Below are positions 24,984 through 33,756 of a stretch of 36,306 nucleotides of DNA, in pieces (the stretch's first letter is position 1; each line of letters begins with the position of its first letter). A model generated the notes under the pieces. That model was not told the origin of the DNA. It ran no database searches and was given only the letters and a program-made list of their open reading frames with translations. The position numbers and the translations under genes were made by a program. Source of the stretch: an uncultured Lachnoclostridium sp. (GTDB lineage Bacteria > Bacillota > Clostridia > Lachnospirales > Lachnospiraceae); assembly GCA_947565985.1 (NCBI GenBank), contig CANOID010000016.1, positions 1 through 36,306 on the forward strand. The letters are read 5' to 3'.

Positions 24984-25976
24984 CTATTTGACAATAACAC
25001 AACAATTTATGCCAGCAAATGAAATTATATCACTGTTGCTGCACAGGGTTTTTACATTTGCTGGTATTTTTTGTCCATTTATATAAGTCCCATTTACAGA
25101 ATCTGTATCTTCTATATAAATTTTGCCATCCGATATATGTATTAATGCGTGGTAACGGCTTATAAAGCCAAATGGAAATACAATATTACATTTTTTATTG
25201 CGTCCTACACTTATTTTATAACTATTTTCTTCTACTTTAGAACATATATCACTAATACATATATTGATTTTGCCTTTTTTGTAATTACTAAATGGAATTG
25301 AAATTTTATCAATATTTAGAATATACTGTCTGGATATTTTGTTATATCCATTGTTTAAAGTATCTGGTTTTATAGTTTTTGCTGGTGCTTTTTGTGTATT
25401 GCAGTTGCTATGTTTATTATTAACTGTCTCATCTTTTTTAAATTCTTTAATATAAGACTTAATATCTGATGTAATGAAACCATTATCGGATATTAAACCA
25501 TATATACCATAAATAAATTTTTCTGCTGCTTTATCACTGTGGTTTATATATATTATAATATCTTCTGACAACTTTTTTATATCTTTTTGAAAATCGCCAT
25601 GCCATTCAGGCACACAACATAATTTTGCTCTTTTACTTTTCTTGTCCCAGTAGATATACTCCAAATCCAGAACATATGAATTCTCATTCAGAAAAAATTC
25701 CTCACCATTTATTACAGCCTGTACAATATCAAGGTACAACTGTCTTGTCATATTGTAATCAAGATTGTACTCCCCTATATATTCTTTTAAACACTGCAAA
25801 CCTTGAATTTTATAATATAAAGCTATATTATTATCAATATATCGATATTCCATATCTAAAAGGCATTGGATTTTATTATTCTTCATCATATTCATAGAAA
25901 GAGAATTATTAATATCAGCTTCAGGTTCAATGACTAGATATGCTGTTCTGCTATCTTGATATATATATTTTTTCAA
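24984..25976 (-). CDS. DUF6382/FHA-domain protein of the Tad locus
   Basis: 330 residues from TTG 25976, about 8 nt after AGGTG; GTG at 25985 is closer to the site than usual. The N-terminal 180 residues match the DUF6382 type (YIYQDSRTAYLVIEPE). A Lys-rich linker is followed by a C-terminal forkhead-associated domain (IVFPFGFISRYHALIHISDGKIYIED, SVNGTYINGQ) that binds phosphothreonine. Such proteins commonly close Tad loci in Clostridia and may link pilus assembly to Ser/Thr kinase signalling (inference). Last gene of the operon; 3' end convergent with GH31. Confidence 0.8.
   Translation of the reverse strand: MKKYIYQDSRTAYLVIEPEADINNSLSMNMMKNNKIQCLLDMEYRYIDNNIALYYKIQGLQCLKEYIGEYNLDYNMTRQLYLDIVQAVINGEEFFLNENSYVLDLEYIYWDKKSKRAKLCCVPEWHGDFQKDIKKLSEDIIIYINHSDKAAEKFIYGIYGLISDNGFITSDIKSYIKEFKKDETVNNKHSNCNTQKAPAKTIKPDTLNNGYNKISRQYILNIDKISIPFSNYKKGKINICISDICSKVEENSYKISVGRNKKCNIVFPFGFISRYHALIHISDGKIYIEDTDSVNGTYINGQKIPANVKTLCSNSDIISFAGINCCVIVK
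25012..25071 (+). terminator. Possible GH31 terminator inside the convergent FHA gene
   Basis: CCAGCAAATG (25012-25021) and CATTTGCTGG (25055-25064) are a perfect 10-bp inverted repeat followed on the plus strand by TATTTTTT. The 33-nt loop is long. It lies in the last codons of the FHA gene. Confidence 0.4.
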
Positions 25977-25988
25977 TATCCACACACC

Positions 25989-26408
25989 TCACTCTTTTAA
26001 TAAAATTGCATTTAAACGTATTATATCAGCAGGATTCACAGCCAAATATTTATCTCTTAGTTCAATTTGTTGTGTGCTTTTTAGAAAATAATTTAAAATA
26101 GGAATATCTAAATCACATTCTGCCAACACATCTGATTTAATATATAACTTGTCCTTAGATATACTGCCTGATTTTATCTTGAATATCCATAAATTATCCT
26201 GCATATCCTGTTGCCACTCTTTGTCATTTGTATATTCTTTTCTGTCCTCTGCTACGTTAATAACAGCTTTTTGCATATTAGAATATACTACATTTTTATC
26301 ATGAAAATAATACAATATATAAATCATTACAAATATCAGACCAAGTATTATAGGAACAACAAATATTGCTTCAATAGTATAACTTCCTTTAATTTTACAA
26401 TACTTCAT
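25989..26408 (-). CDS. TadE-like pseudopilin
   Basis: 139 residues. A short N-terminus ends in KGSYTIEA, the prepilin-like motif cut before a single N-terminal hydrophobic helix (IFVVPIILGLIFVMIYILYYF); the rest is soluble. GGAGA lies before the ATG. Probably a minor pilin processed by the adjacent prepilin peptidase. It sits between the peptidase and the FHA gene. Confidence 0.75.
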   Translation of the reverse strand: MKYCKIKGSYTIEAIFVVPIILGLIFVMIYILYYFHDKNVVYSNMQKAVINVAEDRKEYTNDKEWQQDMQDNLWIFKIKSGSISKDKLYIKSDVLAECDLDIPILNYFLKSTQQIELRDKYLAVNPADIIRLNAILLKE

Positions 26409-26423
26409 AATTAGTTCTCCAAT

Positions 26424-26867
26424 TTACATTGGTAAATAAATTGCTATAAGATAACAAGTAAATGCACTTAATATAAATGGTGCAAAGGGCATACTATAAT
26501 TATGAGATTTATGTTTTATAACAACAAGAAATATTGCCATACAAAATGCTAATATAAAACTAAGCATAATTATAAATATATTTGCCATAATACCTAAGCC
26601 AAGACCTGTAACAGCGAAAAGAAATGCATCACCAAGACCAATTTGACCACCACTGATAAATCCTACAACTACAAATAATAGACACACTATTAAAGCTCCT
26701 AAAGCACTTATAGGCGAAAAACTTTTGTGCCATATATGGAAACCAGCTACAAACAATATTTCAAAAATTATAACAGGCAAATATATTTCCCTCTTTTTCA
26801 AATCAGTTATTGTACATATAACAAGACCAATTCCTAATACTATATATAATAAAATATCTTTATCCAT
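26424..26867 (-). CDS. Type IV prepilin peptidase (A24 family)
   Basis: 147 residues from ATG 26867 (GGAG 8 nt upstream). A six-helix membrane protein with the two catalytic aspartates of aspartic prepilin peptidases: TDLKKREIY in the first cytoplasmic loop and GLGD in GGQIGLGDAFLF. It lacks the N-terminal methylase domain of long PilD enzymes, as expected for TadV/CpaA-type enzymes. It would cleave the Flp1-like pilin and the TadE-like proteins. Confidence 0.88.
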   Translation of the reverse strand: MDKDILLYIVLGIGLVICTITDLKKREIYLPVIIFEILFVAGFHIWHKSFSPISALGALIVCLLFVVVGFISGGQIGLGDAFLFAVTGLGLGIMANIFIIMLSFILAFCMAIFLVVIKHKSHNYSMPFAPFILSAFTCYLIAIYLPM

Positions 26868-26883
26868 ATTAAATTCTCCAGTT

Positions 26884-27699
26884 TTACATTCCACACTTAC
26901 TACAAGCCGATAGATGACATATTTCTGATTTTTTTACACGTCTTACATCTCTTTTAATGCCAGGACACGTTTTCATTTTGTGGTATCTGTCACCGTATCT
27001 TGTAATATATACCGTTGCCATATCTTGTGCATATAAGTTTTTACAGCACTTCTCACATTGTTTATACTTTCCACCTGATGAATTCCGTTCTGATGAAACA
27101 AGATTTCCTCGTATTTCACTAATACTTGGCTTTAAATAAGCGCATCCTCTGTCACAATGATATACCTTTCCGCTCTTTGCTATAAAAACAAAATCTTCAT
27201 TATTGTACTCTTTCTCCTTATCTTGTCTTTTCATGCTTTTGCCGGAATAATCGTTTATAACAACTTGTTGGTAAAAATCCAGTTTAAAAAGACGTGAACT
27301 TAAAAATGGCACTTTTATGCTATATGATGCAAAGCACACTGGCAGCAGTTTATCTTCGTCATACTTTATTATAACTTTATCATCCATAAATGTAGTTACT
27401 GAACTAATTTTAGTTCCAAATACTGCGTATTCTCTTGCACAGTCCGTAAGTCTGTCTTCAATATAAGTTATATTAAAAAGACATTGAAAAATATAAAATA
27501 GTGAAAACAGGGTAAGGAAAAATATTGGTACACAAAATGACGCTTCTACAGTTATAGACCCATTTTTACTGCCTAAAAACATACAGGGATATCCTTTATG
27601 AATAATATTAAAGCTATGCTGGGGAGCAGTTCTGCTATTTTGTGAGATTTTACTATTGTTCTTTTCATAAAGGATATTCCAATATGTTCTTATATTCAT
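26884..27699 (-). CDS. TadE/TadG-like protein with tandem Cys/His modules
   Basis: 271 residues. GSITVEA (47-53) plus a hydrophobic helix is the pilin-like N-terminus. If translation begins at ATG 27582 (M40, AAGGA upstream) the leader has a more usual length, but GGAGG supports 27699. The C-terminal 100 residues hold two related repeats: VFIAKSGKVYHCDRGCAYLK (171-190) with QCEKC, and VYITRYGDRYHKMKTCPGIK (230-249) with CSKC. These resemble small metal-binding YHxxxC modules. An extracellular zinc- or disulfide-stabilised tip is possible. Confidence 0.75.
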   Translation of the reverse strand: MNIRTYWNILYEKNNSKISQNSRTAPQHSFNIIHKGYPCMFLGSKNGSITVEASFCVPIFFLTLFSLFYIFQCLFNITYIEDRLTDCAREYAVFGTKISSVTTFMDDKVIIKYDEDKLLPVCFASYSIKVPFLSSRLFKLDFYQQVVINDYSGKSMKRQDKEKEYNNEDFVFIAKSGKVYHCDRGCAYLKPSISEIRGNLVSSERNSSGGKYKQCEKCCKNLYAQDMATVYITRYGDRYHKMKTCPGIKRDVRRVKKSEICHLSACSKCGM

Positions 27700-27719
27700 A
27701 CTGCCTCCAAATATCTAGT

Positions 27720-29315
27720 TTAATTCCAAACCCTAGTAATATAACTATAGCTAGTAGTAACATATCGATTGGCATCTTGTACATTTCTTTTACTAATATA
27801 AGAATAAGAATATGGTATATTATAATTAGCTTTGCACTCAGCCGCACATATACAATCACAAAATTCAAATGTCTGGTTAAACCTTGTTCTTAAATCAAAC
27901 TGTATAATATCAATTATCCGATTTTTAATCTTTTCTTTGGATACACACAATTCAAGTAGCAAAAGATACTGTTTATAAGAAATATCCTTAGAAATTTTGT
28001 TTGTATCAGCTTTCTGATACACTTTGCATTTAGCTTTGAAAAAATTGTATGAAACAGAACATATTTCTTCATATTTCATCTTAAAATTTGCAGGACTTTT
28101 TATAAGTGGCACTTTTCTGCCATCTAAAAGAGCAGTTACATCAATACAGGCTTCCTCAAATGCAAGTATAGTAAGAATCAACCACTGCATTCCTGTAATT
28201 ACAGGTGCTATGCCAGTAAACCCAGCAATCATTGTCGCGGTGACAAGGCTTTTTGACTGGAATGATGTATTTGTACTTACATAAGTCAGATTAATAAGAG
28301 TGCGTATAACAAGTAATCTCCTCACAATATATGTAAGATTTTGTTTCTCAGTTTCTTTACCTGCTATAAGGTATTCAAGTCCATAGTGTACAGTATTATA
28401 TTTGCTGTCAATATATGATGATAAAACACTTTGTGCATAGTGTATATATTTAAGTTTATTAGCATTACTACCAGCTTCTGCTTCTTTCAGAAGCTGGTCT
28501 TGGTTTAGTCCTTGGCTCCCATCATTTTCAAGCAGCGACTTGAAAAATTTTGCAACAGAAGAATTATTATCGCCACTGTCTTCTTTTTTACTGATATATT
28601 CTGTTGTCTCAATTTTAAATTCACTGACTTTTGAAACATCACAAACAAGAGATAATAAGCCATTATTAATAAGATTTTTAAATGCCTTAATCGGATTGCC
28701 ACCAGCACAATCATTTTTTAATTTTTTATCACTATCTTCCTCCGATAGCGTATCATTGTTTTTTTCACTTACATTATCTGAATTATCAGAATTATTGACA
28801 TCGTCTATTTTATATCCGCCATCTTCATACTTTATTGCTTCATCAAATAAACCTTTCTTAATACTACCCTTATTTCCGTTTGTAACAAACTCTTTTACAT
28901 TATCTATAACAGAAGTAACAATATAGTCTGAAATTTGCTCTAGAAATACCTCGTCTTCATCAAGCATATAAAAATCTCCAATTTCACATAATATGTCTCC
29001 TAACCTGTATAAATTGGAATATGCTTTTAGACTTTTTTCAGGTTTACATTCAAGATTTTTATTAATGACTTCTGTTAGCTCCAATTCTAAATCAGATATT
29101 CCTATGCCATCATATCCACCATAAGCAAGAAGACTGTATTCATCATATAATTCTTTATTATAGTTGCCAAAAACCATTTGAATAGCTGAACTGGCTGCCA
29201 TAGATACATAAGCCTCTGATGTAATAACTCTTACATTTTCTATAAATGCTGTAACCAAAGAAAGCATAATAGTAAAAATAAATATTAAAAATACAGTTAT
29301 ACTTCCCTTTTTGAT
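27720..29315 (-). CDS. DUF5702-type Tad locus protein, non-ATG start likely
   Basis: The first ATG (29267) begins inside the membrane helix, but the frame runs on upstream as IKKGSITVFLIFIFTI, the conserved N-terminus of DUF5702 proteins. No ATG, GTG or TTG lies between there and an in-frame TAA. ATC at 29313-29315 is 7 nt after a good GGGAG site and is the best candidate start (531 residues). The central region is soluble and Asp/Ser-rich; a hydrophobic patch lies around residues 335-385. Known family context is Tad pilus loci; function unknown. Frame and identity are firm, the start is not. Confidence 0.75.
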   Translation of the reverse strand: MKKGSITVFLIFIFTIMLSLVTAFIENVRVITSEAYVSMAASSAIQMVFGNYNKELYDEYSLLAYGGYDGIGISDLELELTEVINKNLECKPEKSLKAYSNLYRLGDILCEIGDFYMLDEDEVFLEQISDYIVTSVIDNVKEFVTNGNKGSIKKGLFDEAIKYEDGGYKIDDVNNSDNSDNVSEKNNDTLSEEDSDKKLKNDCAGGNPIKAFKNLINNGLLSLVCDVSKVSEFKIETTEYISKKEDSGDNNSSVAKFFKSLLENDGSQGLNQDQLLKEAEAGSNANKLKYIHYAQSVLSSYIDSKYNTVHYGLEYLIAGKETEKQNLTYIVRRLLVIRTLINLTYVSTNTSFQSKSLVTATMIAGFTGIAPVITGMQWLILTILAFEEACIDVTALLDGRKVPLIKSPANFKMKYEEICSVSYNFFKAKCKVYQKADTNKISKDISYKQYLLLLELCVSKEKIKNRIIDIIQFDLRTRFNQTFEFCDCICAAECKANYNIPYSYSYISKRNVQDANRYVTTSYSYITRVWN

Positions 29316-29329
29316 ATGTTTTCTCCCTT

Positions 29330-29521
29330 CTATTTAATTCCAAGGTCTTTATTGATTTCACTTCCATTTTTAGATATGCTGGAAAATGCCTTTTCTACTA
29401 TCTCTTTAATTTTATTTCTAAATATAACTATTAACATAATAAGAACCACTAGTATAAGAATCACCTCAATAATTCCCACACCCTCTTCATCATTCCAAAA
29501 AGCTTTTAACACATTAAGCAA
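29330..29521 (-). CDS. Flp1-like type IVb pilin
   Basis: 63 residues. LKAFWNDEEGVGIIEVILILVVLIMLIV is the typical Flp1-like signature: a charged leader ending in EEG, then VGIIEV and one hydrophobic helix. It starts at TTG 29521, 8 nt after GGGAG. This is the major pilin of the Tad locus, cleaved by the A24 peptidase encoded downstream. Confidence 0.88.
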   Translation of the reverse strand: MLNVLKAFWNDEEGVGIIEVILILVVLIMLIVIFRNKIKEIVEKAFSSISKNGSEINKDLGIK

Positions 29522-29536
29522 TACAATCGCTCCCTT

Positions 29537-31012
29537 CTACATATTTTGAAAAGCCGCAATTATTATTATTGCAAAAACTTCTACCATCATAAGCATCATA
29601 GGCATTAAAAGCTTTGTCCCAGCCTGCTCTCCAAGTATTTTTGCATTTTCACGTCTTTCCTTTAACACATCCGCAGCTTCATATTCGAGTATATTTAATA
29701 AATCAGCCGAACCTTTTTTTAAGTTCTGCATAAGCACTGTACTAAACTTCATATACTTTAAAAGCCCTATCCTTTTTCCAAATAACTCATATGCTTTTCC
29801 TTCATTCATGCCATTTTCAAGTTGTCTTTCTGTAAGCAGCATTTCTTCATACAGATAACGTTTTTTGCCACCATTTTTAAGTTTTCTTTTATATTCTTCT
29901 GCCATTCTGTACCATGCACCTTTACAGTTAAGTCCTGCACTTATTAAAAGTACAAATTTCTCGACAAATTCAGGATAATCAATGTGAAGCTCCTGTTCTC
30001 TCTGCTTTATCTTTTCCTTTGTCCTGCTGTCTAAAATTAATGGTATAAATGCAATAACAAGTATGCCTAGTGCAATAATAACCAGAATATAATTACTTTC
30101 TTGGTATTTATATGACACCTCTTTTCCTTCAATTACAGATGGAAGTTGTAAAAAGTCCTTGTCAATGGTTGACTCTGACAATTCTGTATATACATTTTTC
30201 CATTTGTCCCAAAGCATTTCACTTTGACTTTTTTCAACAGGAAGAACCATAAATTCTAAAGGCAGTTTCTTTTGAATTTCAAAATATGAAAATACTGCCG
30301 TTATCTGAACTACTTTAGGCTCTTTAAGCTGTGAACGCTCAAGTGAACCATCGCTGTCAACTATATTTTCTGTATCACATTCCCAAGATATTTCAATAGC
30401 ATTGTCTGGTATATGGCTAATAAGATTTAAACTTTGACTTACTTCTTCTGATGACTTGTTTTTACCAAGGTAATTGTCTTTTACATATTTCATAGCTTCG
30501 CTTAATTTGATTCTATATTCCTCACTGCTGTATCTTTTTGCAGGAATATTAATTATTATATCCTTTTTGTCTTTGCCAATAGAAACATTTAAGTCCTCTT
30601 CCTTATCTTGTCCACATGGCTGTTCTCTTTCTATATAGTAGTTATTTTTTAATATACTACTTTCACTATATGTCAATATAAAAGTTATAAGAAATAAAAG
30701 TATAAAAGATATGGCTATGGCAACTATTGAAAACAGCCTGCAAAAATAAAGTTTTTCGATATCATCACTGTCAAAACTTGTATACAGTTTTTTCATGTCT
30801 TCAATTTTACTGTTCTTAACTTGTATTTGCAGTTTATACTTTGACAACATAAATATAGCATATGATGCTGGATATAGTTTTTTTAAAAGTACATTTTCAT
30901 GCTCTGGTATAAATTCTAAATCAGTGTTAGAATACCTACATTTAATAAATATAAAAACTGCTATTCCTGCCAGTAAAAAAATACAGCAGATTATGATAAC
31001 AATTTTAAACAG
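29537..31012 (-). CDS. tadC: TadC-like type II/IV secretion system F protein
   Basis: 491 residues if started at CTG 31010-31012, or 437 from the first ATG (30850). The in-frame 54 upstream codons encode a membrane helix (IVIIICCIFLLAGIAVFIFI) that fits a TadC N-terminus, and no ATG, GTG or TTG lies before the preceding in-frame stop. AGGTG lies 6 nt before the CTG, which overlaps the tadB 3' end. The C-terminal T2SSF domain is clear (EFVEKFVLLISAGLNCKGAW, LLKYMKFSTVLMQNLKKGS). An insert of about 200 residues separates the helices. Inner-membrane platform protein of the pilus. Confidence 0.82.
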   Translation of the reverse strand: MFKIVIIICCIFLLAGIAVFIFIKCRYSNTDLEFIPEHENVLLKKLYPASYAIFMLSKYKLQIQVKNSKIEDMKKLYTSFDSDDIEKLYFCRLFSIVAIAISFILLFLITFILTYSESSILKNNYYIEREQPCGQDKEEDLNVSIGKDKKDIIINIPAKRYSSEEYRIKLSEAMKYVKDNYLGKNKSSEEVSQSLNLISHIPDNAIEISWECDTENIVDSDGSLERSQLKEPKVVQITAVFSYFEIQKKLPLEFMVLPVEKSQSEMLWDKWKNVYTELSESTIDKDFLQLPSVIEGKEVSYKYQESNYILVIIALGILVIAFIPLILDSRTKEKIKQREQELHIDYPEFVEKFVLLISAGLNCKGAWYRMAEEYKRKLKNGGKKRYLYEEMLLTERQLENGMNEGKAYELFGKRIGLLKYMKFSTVLMQNLKKGSADLLNILEYEAADVLKERRENAKILGEQAGTKLLMPMMLMMVEVFAIIIIAAFQNM

Positions 31013-31745
31013 TTATGTCACCTATCCTTTCGCTCCATTTATATGCGGCAACATAGATTACAAGCAGCACAGTCATCACAGGCCTTGCATTTAATGTATA
31101 AAGACAGTCAAGAAAACCAGGCGAACTTACCCAGAAATACAATATTATTGCTAGTGGTATAAGTGTCATAATTTTGCCTTCCATTCTTTTTCCAGCTATC
31201 ATTGTCTTTATTTCACGGCTGACCTCTATTTTACTGCTTATTTTATCTGCAGTTGACCTTGAAACTTCAATAAGATTGCCACCTGTACGCTTTGCTGTCT
31301 GAAATACTTCTGCAAAATTATTAATATCTTCAACTTTACAATACTGGGCAAATTCTATAAGAATTATTTCAAGTGGTTGGTTAAGCCTTAGCTTTGAATT
31401 AATTGCATCTAGCTCTCTAAGCATTACAGATTTATCGCCATACAAAAGTAATAAGTCACTTTTTGCCTCTATAAAAGCGTTTTCAATTGAGTATCCTGCA
31501 TTTAATGCAGATGAAAGACCAGTCATAACTTCTCTAAATTCAAGATTCATCTGCCAACGCCATTCTTCAATACTTTTTTTCTTATAAAGTTTTATATTAA
31601 TAATTCCATAAATTAAAGCTAAAACAAATGATACAACAACTGCTCTGTAGAATAAAAACAGCAATATAAATGCTTCTACAAATCCTGTAATAAATGCTTT
31701 TAGATACTCCGTACTTTTTATAAATCCTCTTAACTTTTTACTCAA
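31005..31745 (-). CDS. tadB: TadB-like type II/IV secretion system F protein
   Basis: 246 residues from TTG 31745, with AAGGAG about 5 nt upstream. The TTG overlaps the cpaF stop (TTGA, 31742-31745), so it is coupled to cpaF translation. N-terminal helix, the T2SSF domain (FREVMTGLSSALNAGYSIENAF, FAEVFQTAKRTGGNLIEV) and two C-terminal helices. Platform protein partner of TadC. Confidence 0.88.
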   Translation of the reverse strand: MSKKLRGFIKSTEYLKAFITGFVEAFILLFLFYRAVVVSFVLALIYGIINIKLYKKKSIEEWRWQMNLEFREVMTGLSSALNAGYSIENAFIEAKSDLLLLYGDKSVMLRELDAINSKLRLNQPLEIILIEFAQYCKVEDINNFAEVFQTAKRTGGNLIEVSRSTADKISSKIEVSREIKTMIAGKRMEGKIMTLIPLAIILYFWVSSPGFLDCLYTLNARPVMTVLLVIYVAAYKWSERIGDITV

Positions 31746-32185
31746 ATTAACTCCTTTTTAACGGATAAGCCTGCGTGTGCTAATTTATCAGTATTTAAAA
31801 GTTTATTGCCTGTAGCACGTAGATCTCCTATTATTTTTCCTTTAGAGCTTGTGCCAGTTTCAACAAACTTATATATTGGCTGCACAGTTATATCTCCATC
31901 CTTAACGCCTGTCACCTCTGCTATTTCAAGTACCTTTCTGGACTTGTCCCTTAGCCTTCCAAGCTGTACTACTATATCTATTGCCGAGGCAATTTGGTTT
32001 CTCACTGCTAACAGTGGAATATCCATTCCCATAAGTACAAGTGTTTCAAGTCTATGTAGCATATCCAATGTACTATTTGCGTGACCTGTGCTAAGGCTAC
32101 CATCATGACCTGTATTCATAATACTTAAAAGCTCACACGCAGCAGCATCTCTTACCTCTCCTAATATAATTCGACTAAGACGCAA
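31742..32185 (-). pseudogene. cpaF: C-terminal fragment of the CpaF/TadA pilus ATPase, cut by prophage insertion
   Basis: 147 residues covering only the end of a CpaF ATPase: RIILGEVRD, then AACELLSIMNTGHDGSLSTGHANS and QIASAIDIVVQLGRLRDKSRKV. The N-terminal domain and Walker A loop are missing. Upstream of the LRLS codons the frame turns into unrelated sequence and meets a stop, and the conserved Pro-Asp before RII is absent. The break therefore lies close to 32165-32190. Everything rightward looks like phage. The fragment cannot be an active ATPase; tadB remains coupled to it. Confidence 0.88.
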
Positions 32186-32582
32186 TATAAAATAATGAAA
32201 AATTATCTAAGACTAAACAAAGACTATTTCCCTATATAGTCTTTGTTTAGTCTTTAAGCCTATTTTTAAAGCAATATAACTATTTTGCTAAATTATAGTA
32301 TAAAATTTAAAGTTTTTATATTTAATATATTAGTAATATCTTTATTTTTATATAAGAAATCCAACATTAAATGTTGTTTTTTGTAGAATTTTGTATAGAC
32401 AACTCTTTTGAATTATGATAATATAATATACAACTAGTAGCATTTTTGTATATTATTACATATAAACTATGCTATTTATGCAATTTTTTGTAACATTTTA
32501 ACACATGAAAAGATATGAATATGGCACAAAATTGTATTATACTGTTGCAATATAGAAATCCATTTAGAAAGGACAAGCTTCT
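32186..32582. other. Prophage end: gene-free AT-rich stretch
   Basis: About 400 nt between the cpaF break and the metallopeptidase gene. It holds the 19-bp palindrome (32209-32254) and very AT-rich DNA with repeated TTTTTGTA motifs. Candidate plus-strand promoter elements for the following gene are TAGACA (32396-32401)-17-TAATAT and a TATACT at 32538-32543. No gene is seen. The attachment site should lie at its left edge. Confidence 0.6.
32209..32254. terminator. Perfect 19-bp palindrome near the prophage boundary
   Basis: AAGACTAAACAAAGACTAT (32209-32227) and its exact reverse complement (32236-32254) with an 8-nt loop. T-rich tracts follow only loosely on either strand. It would stop or slow transcription between phage and host, or serve as a protein-binding site. 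Confidence 0.55.
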
Positions 32583-33191
32583 ATGAGTAACAATGTAGTA
32601 CAGCTAGATTCATACATAAAAAAGGCTAAGGTGATGTCTATGTGCAAGACATTAAAGAAAATACAACATAAAACACCAGATGAACTACTTAAAGAATATA
32701 ACATAACTAATACAAGTCCTATAGATATAGAAAAATTAGTAGCGTCTATAGGGATATCTGTTTTACCTATGAATTTTTCAAAATTGAAAAAGTATATTGG
32801 AACAAAAAAAGATATATTAGGGCTTGTGATAACAAGAGAAGACGATGCTTTTATCTTTTACAAAGAGGGATCTTCACTAAACAGGAAACGCTTTACCATT
32901 GCACATGAATTAGCTCATTGTTGCAAATTTGAAGATTATAGAAAACCGCATATAGAATACAGGACAGATGATACTATTGATGATAAAACTGAAATAGAAA
33001 TGGATATTTTTGCAGGAGAATTATTAATACCAATTAATATATTAAAACGTGAATATATTAATATGCAATTTCCTTCTTCTGAACTTTTAGCAAAACAATT
33101 TCAAGTTTCGATTAAAGTAATGGAAGCTCGTTTAAATCATTTAAACATTTCATATTTTGATAAGAGAGGATTTCCAAAATTATATGGCTAA
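32583..33191 (+). CDS. ImmA/IrrE-family metallopeptidase
   Basis: 202 residues. HELAH at 108-112 (FTIAHELAHCC) is the zinc-binding HExxH motif, and EMDIFAGELLIP is the family's second helix. Known members cleave a partner repressor (ImmR in ICEBs1, DdrO for IrrE). No HTH domain is fused and no adjacent repressor gene is visible. AAAGGA lies 9 nt before the ATG. Its 3' end overlaps the two-TM gene by 8 nt, so that protein is a plausible partner or substrate (inference). Confidence 0.88.
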   Translation: MSNNVVQLDSYIKKAKVMSMCKTLKKIQHKTPDELLKEYNITNTSPIDIEKLVASIGISVLPMNFSKLKKYIGTKKDILGLVITREDDAFIFYKEGSSLNRKRFTIAHELAHCCKFEDYRKPHIEYRTDDTIDDKTEIEMDIFAGELLIPINILKREYINMQFPSSELLAKQFQVSIKVMEARLNHLNISYFDKRGFPKLYG

Positions 33192-33756
33192 TAATGATTT
33201 AGAAAGACCTATCAGTACATATGTTCCTAAGAAAGAAATAGATGAAGAAACATTATTAGAAATGATTAAACAATCTAATATTGACTTTTCTGCATTAAGT
33301 AACTTTAAAGAAGGAGTACAATATACACAACCTGACAATTCTGAAAAAACAGAATATAAAGAAAAAGTTAATACTGAATCAAAGAATTATCAGTATGATA
33401 TTGATGCTATGAATAAGCATTTTTATTCTATATATATAAAGGTTCTATCGCCTGAACTAAAAAAGAATGAAGATTTGAAGAGAAGGCAAAAACCTGAGTT
33501 AATGAAGAACATATTTAAACTTATTAAAGGGCAATTTATTGCTACATATGCAATTCTTTTTATGTTGATTGTAGTAGTTGCAATTAGTCATATACTTCAA
33601 ATATCAGACAGTTCTATAAAGCTTATATTTAGTTTTATGAAATTTTACACAACTTCTATTGTTGCTGAATTAATTGTTATATTATTTTTTATCGTAAGGA
33701 ATATTTTTGATAAATCTATTTATGACTTATTTAAAGATTTTGATAAAAGAAAGTAA
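33184..33756 (+). CDS. Two-TM membrane protein coupled to the metallopeptidase
   Basis: 190 residues from ATG 33184, overlapping the metallopeptidase stop; a TTG at 33157 is an alternative. Residues 1-117 are soluble, charged and helical. Two membrane helices follow (118-139, 153-173) with a short charged tail. I do not recognise the family. The layout (soluble domain plus TM hairpin) resembles membrane effectors of phage exclusion and defence, but no motif proves this. The stop codon coincides with the end of the adjacent IS-like relic, so the native C-terminus may have been longer. Confidence 0.75.
   Translation: MANNDLERPISTYVPKKEIDEETLLEMIKQSNIDFSALSNFKEGVQYTQPDNSEKTEYKEKVNTESKNYQYDIDAMNKHFYSIYIKVLSPELKKNEDLKRRQKPELMKNIFKLIKGQFIATYAILFMLIVVVAISHILQISDSSIKLIFSFMKFYTTSIVAELIVILFFIVRNIFDKSIYDLFKDFDKRK

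Noticed and set aside
29158-29367. 69-residue frame overlapping the DUF5702 start
   Set aside because: It is the same DNA read in another frame; the KGSITVF frame is the conserved one.
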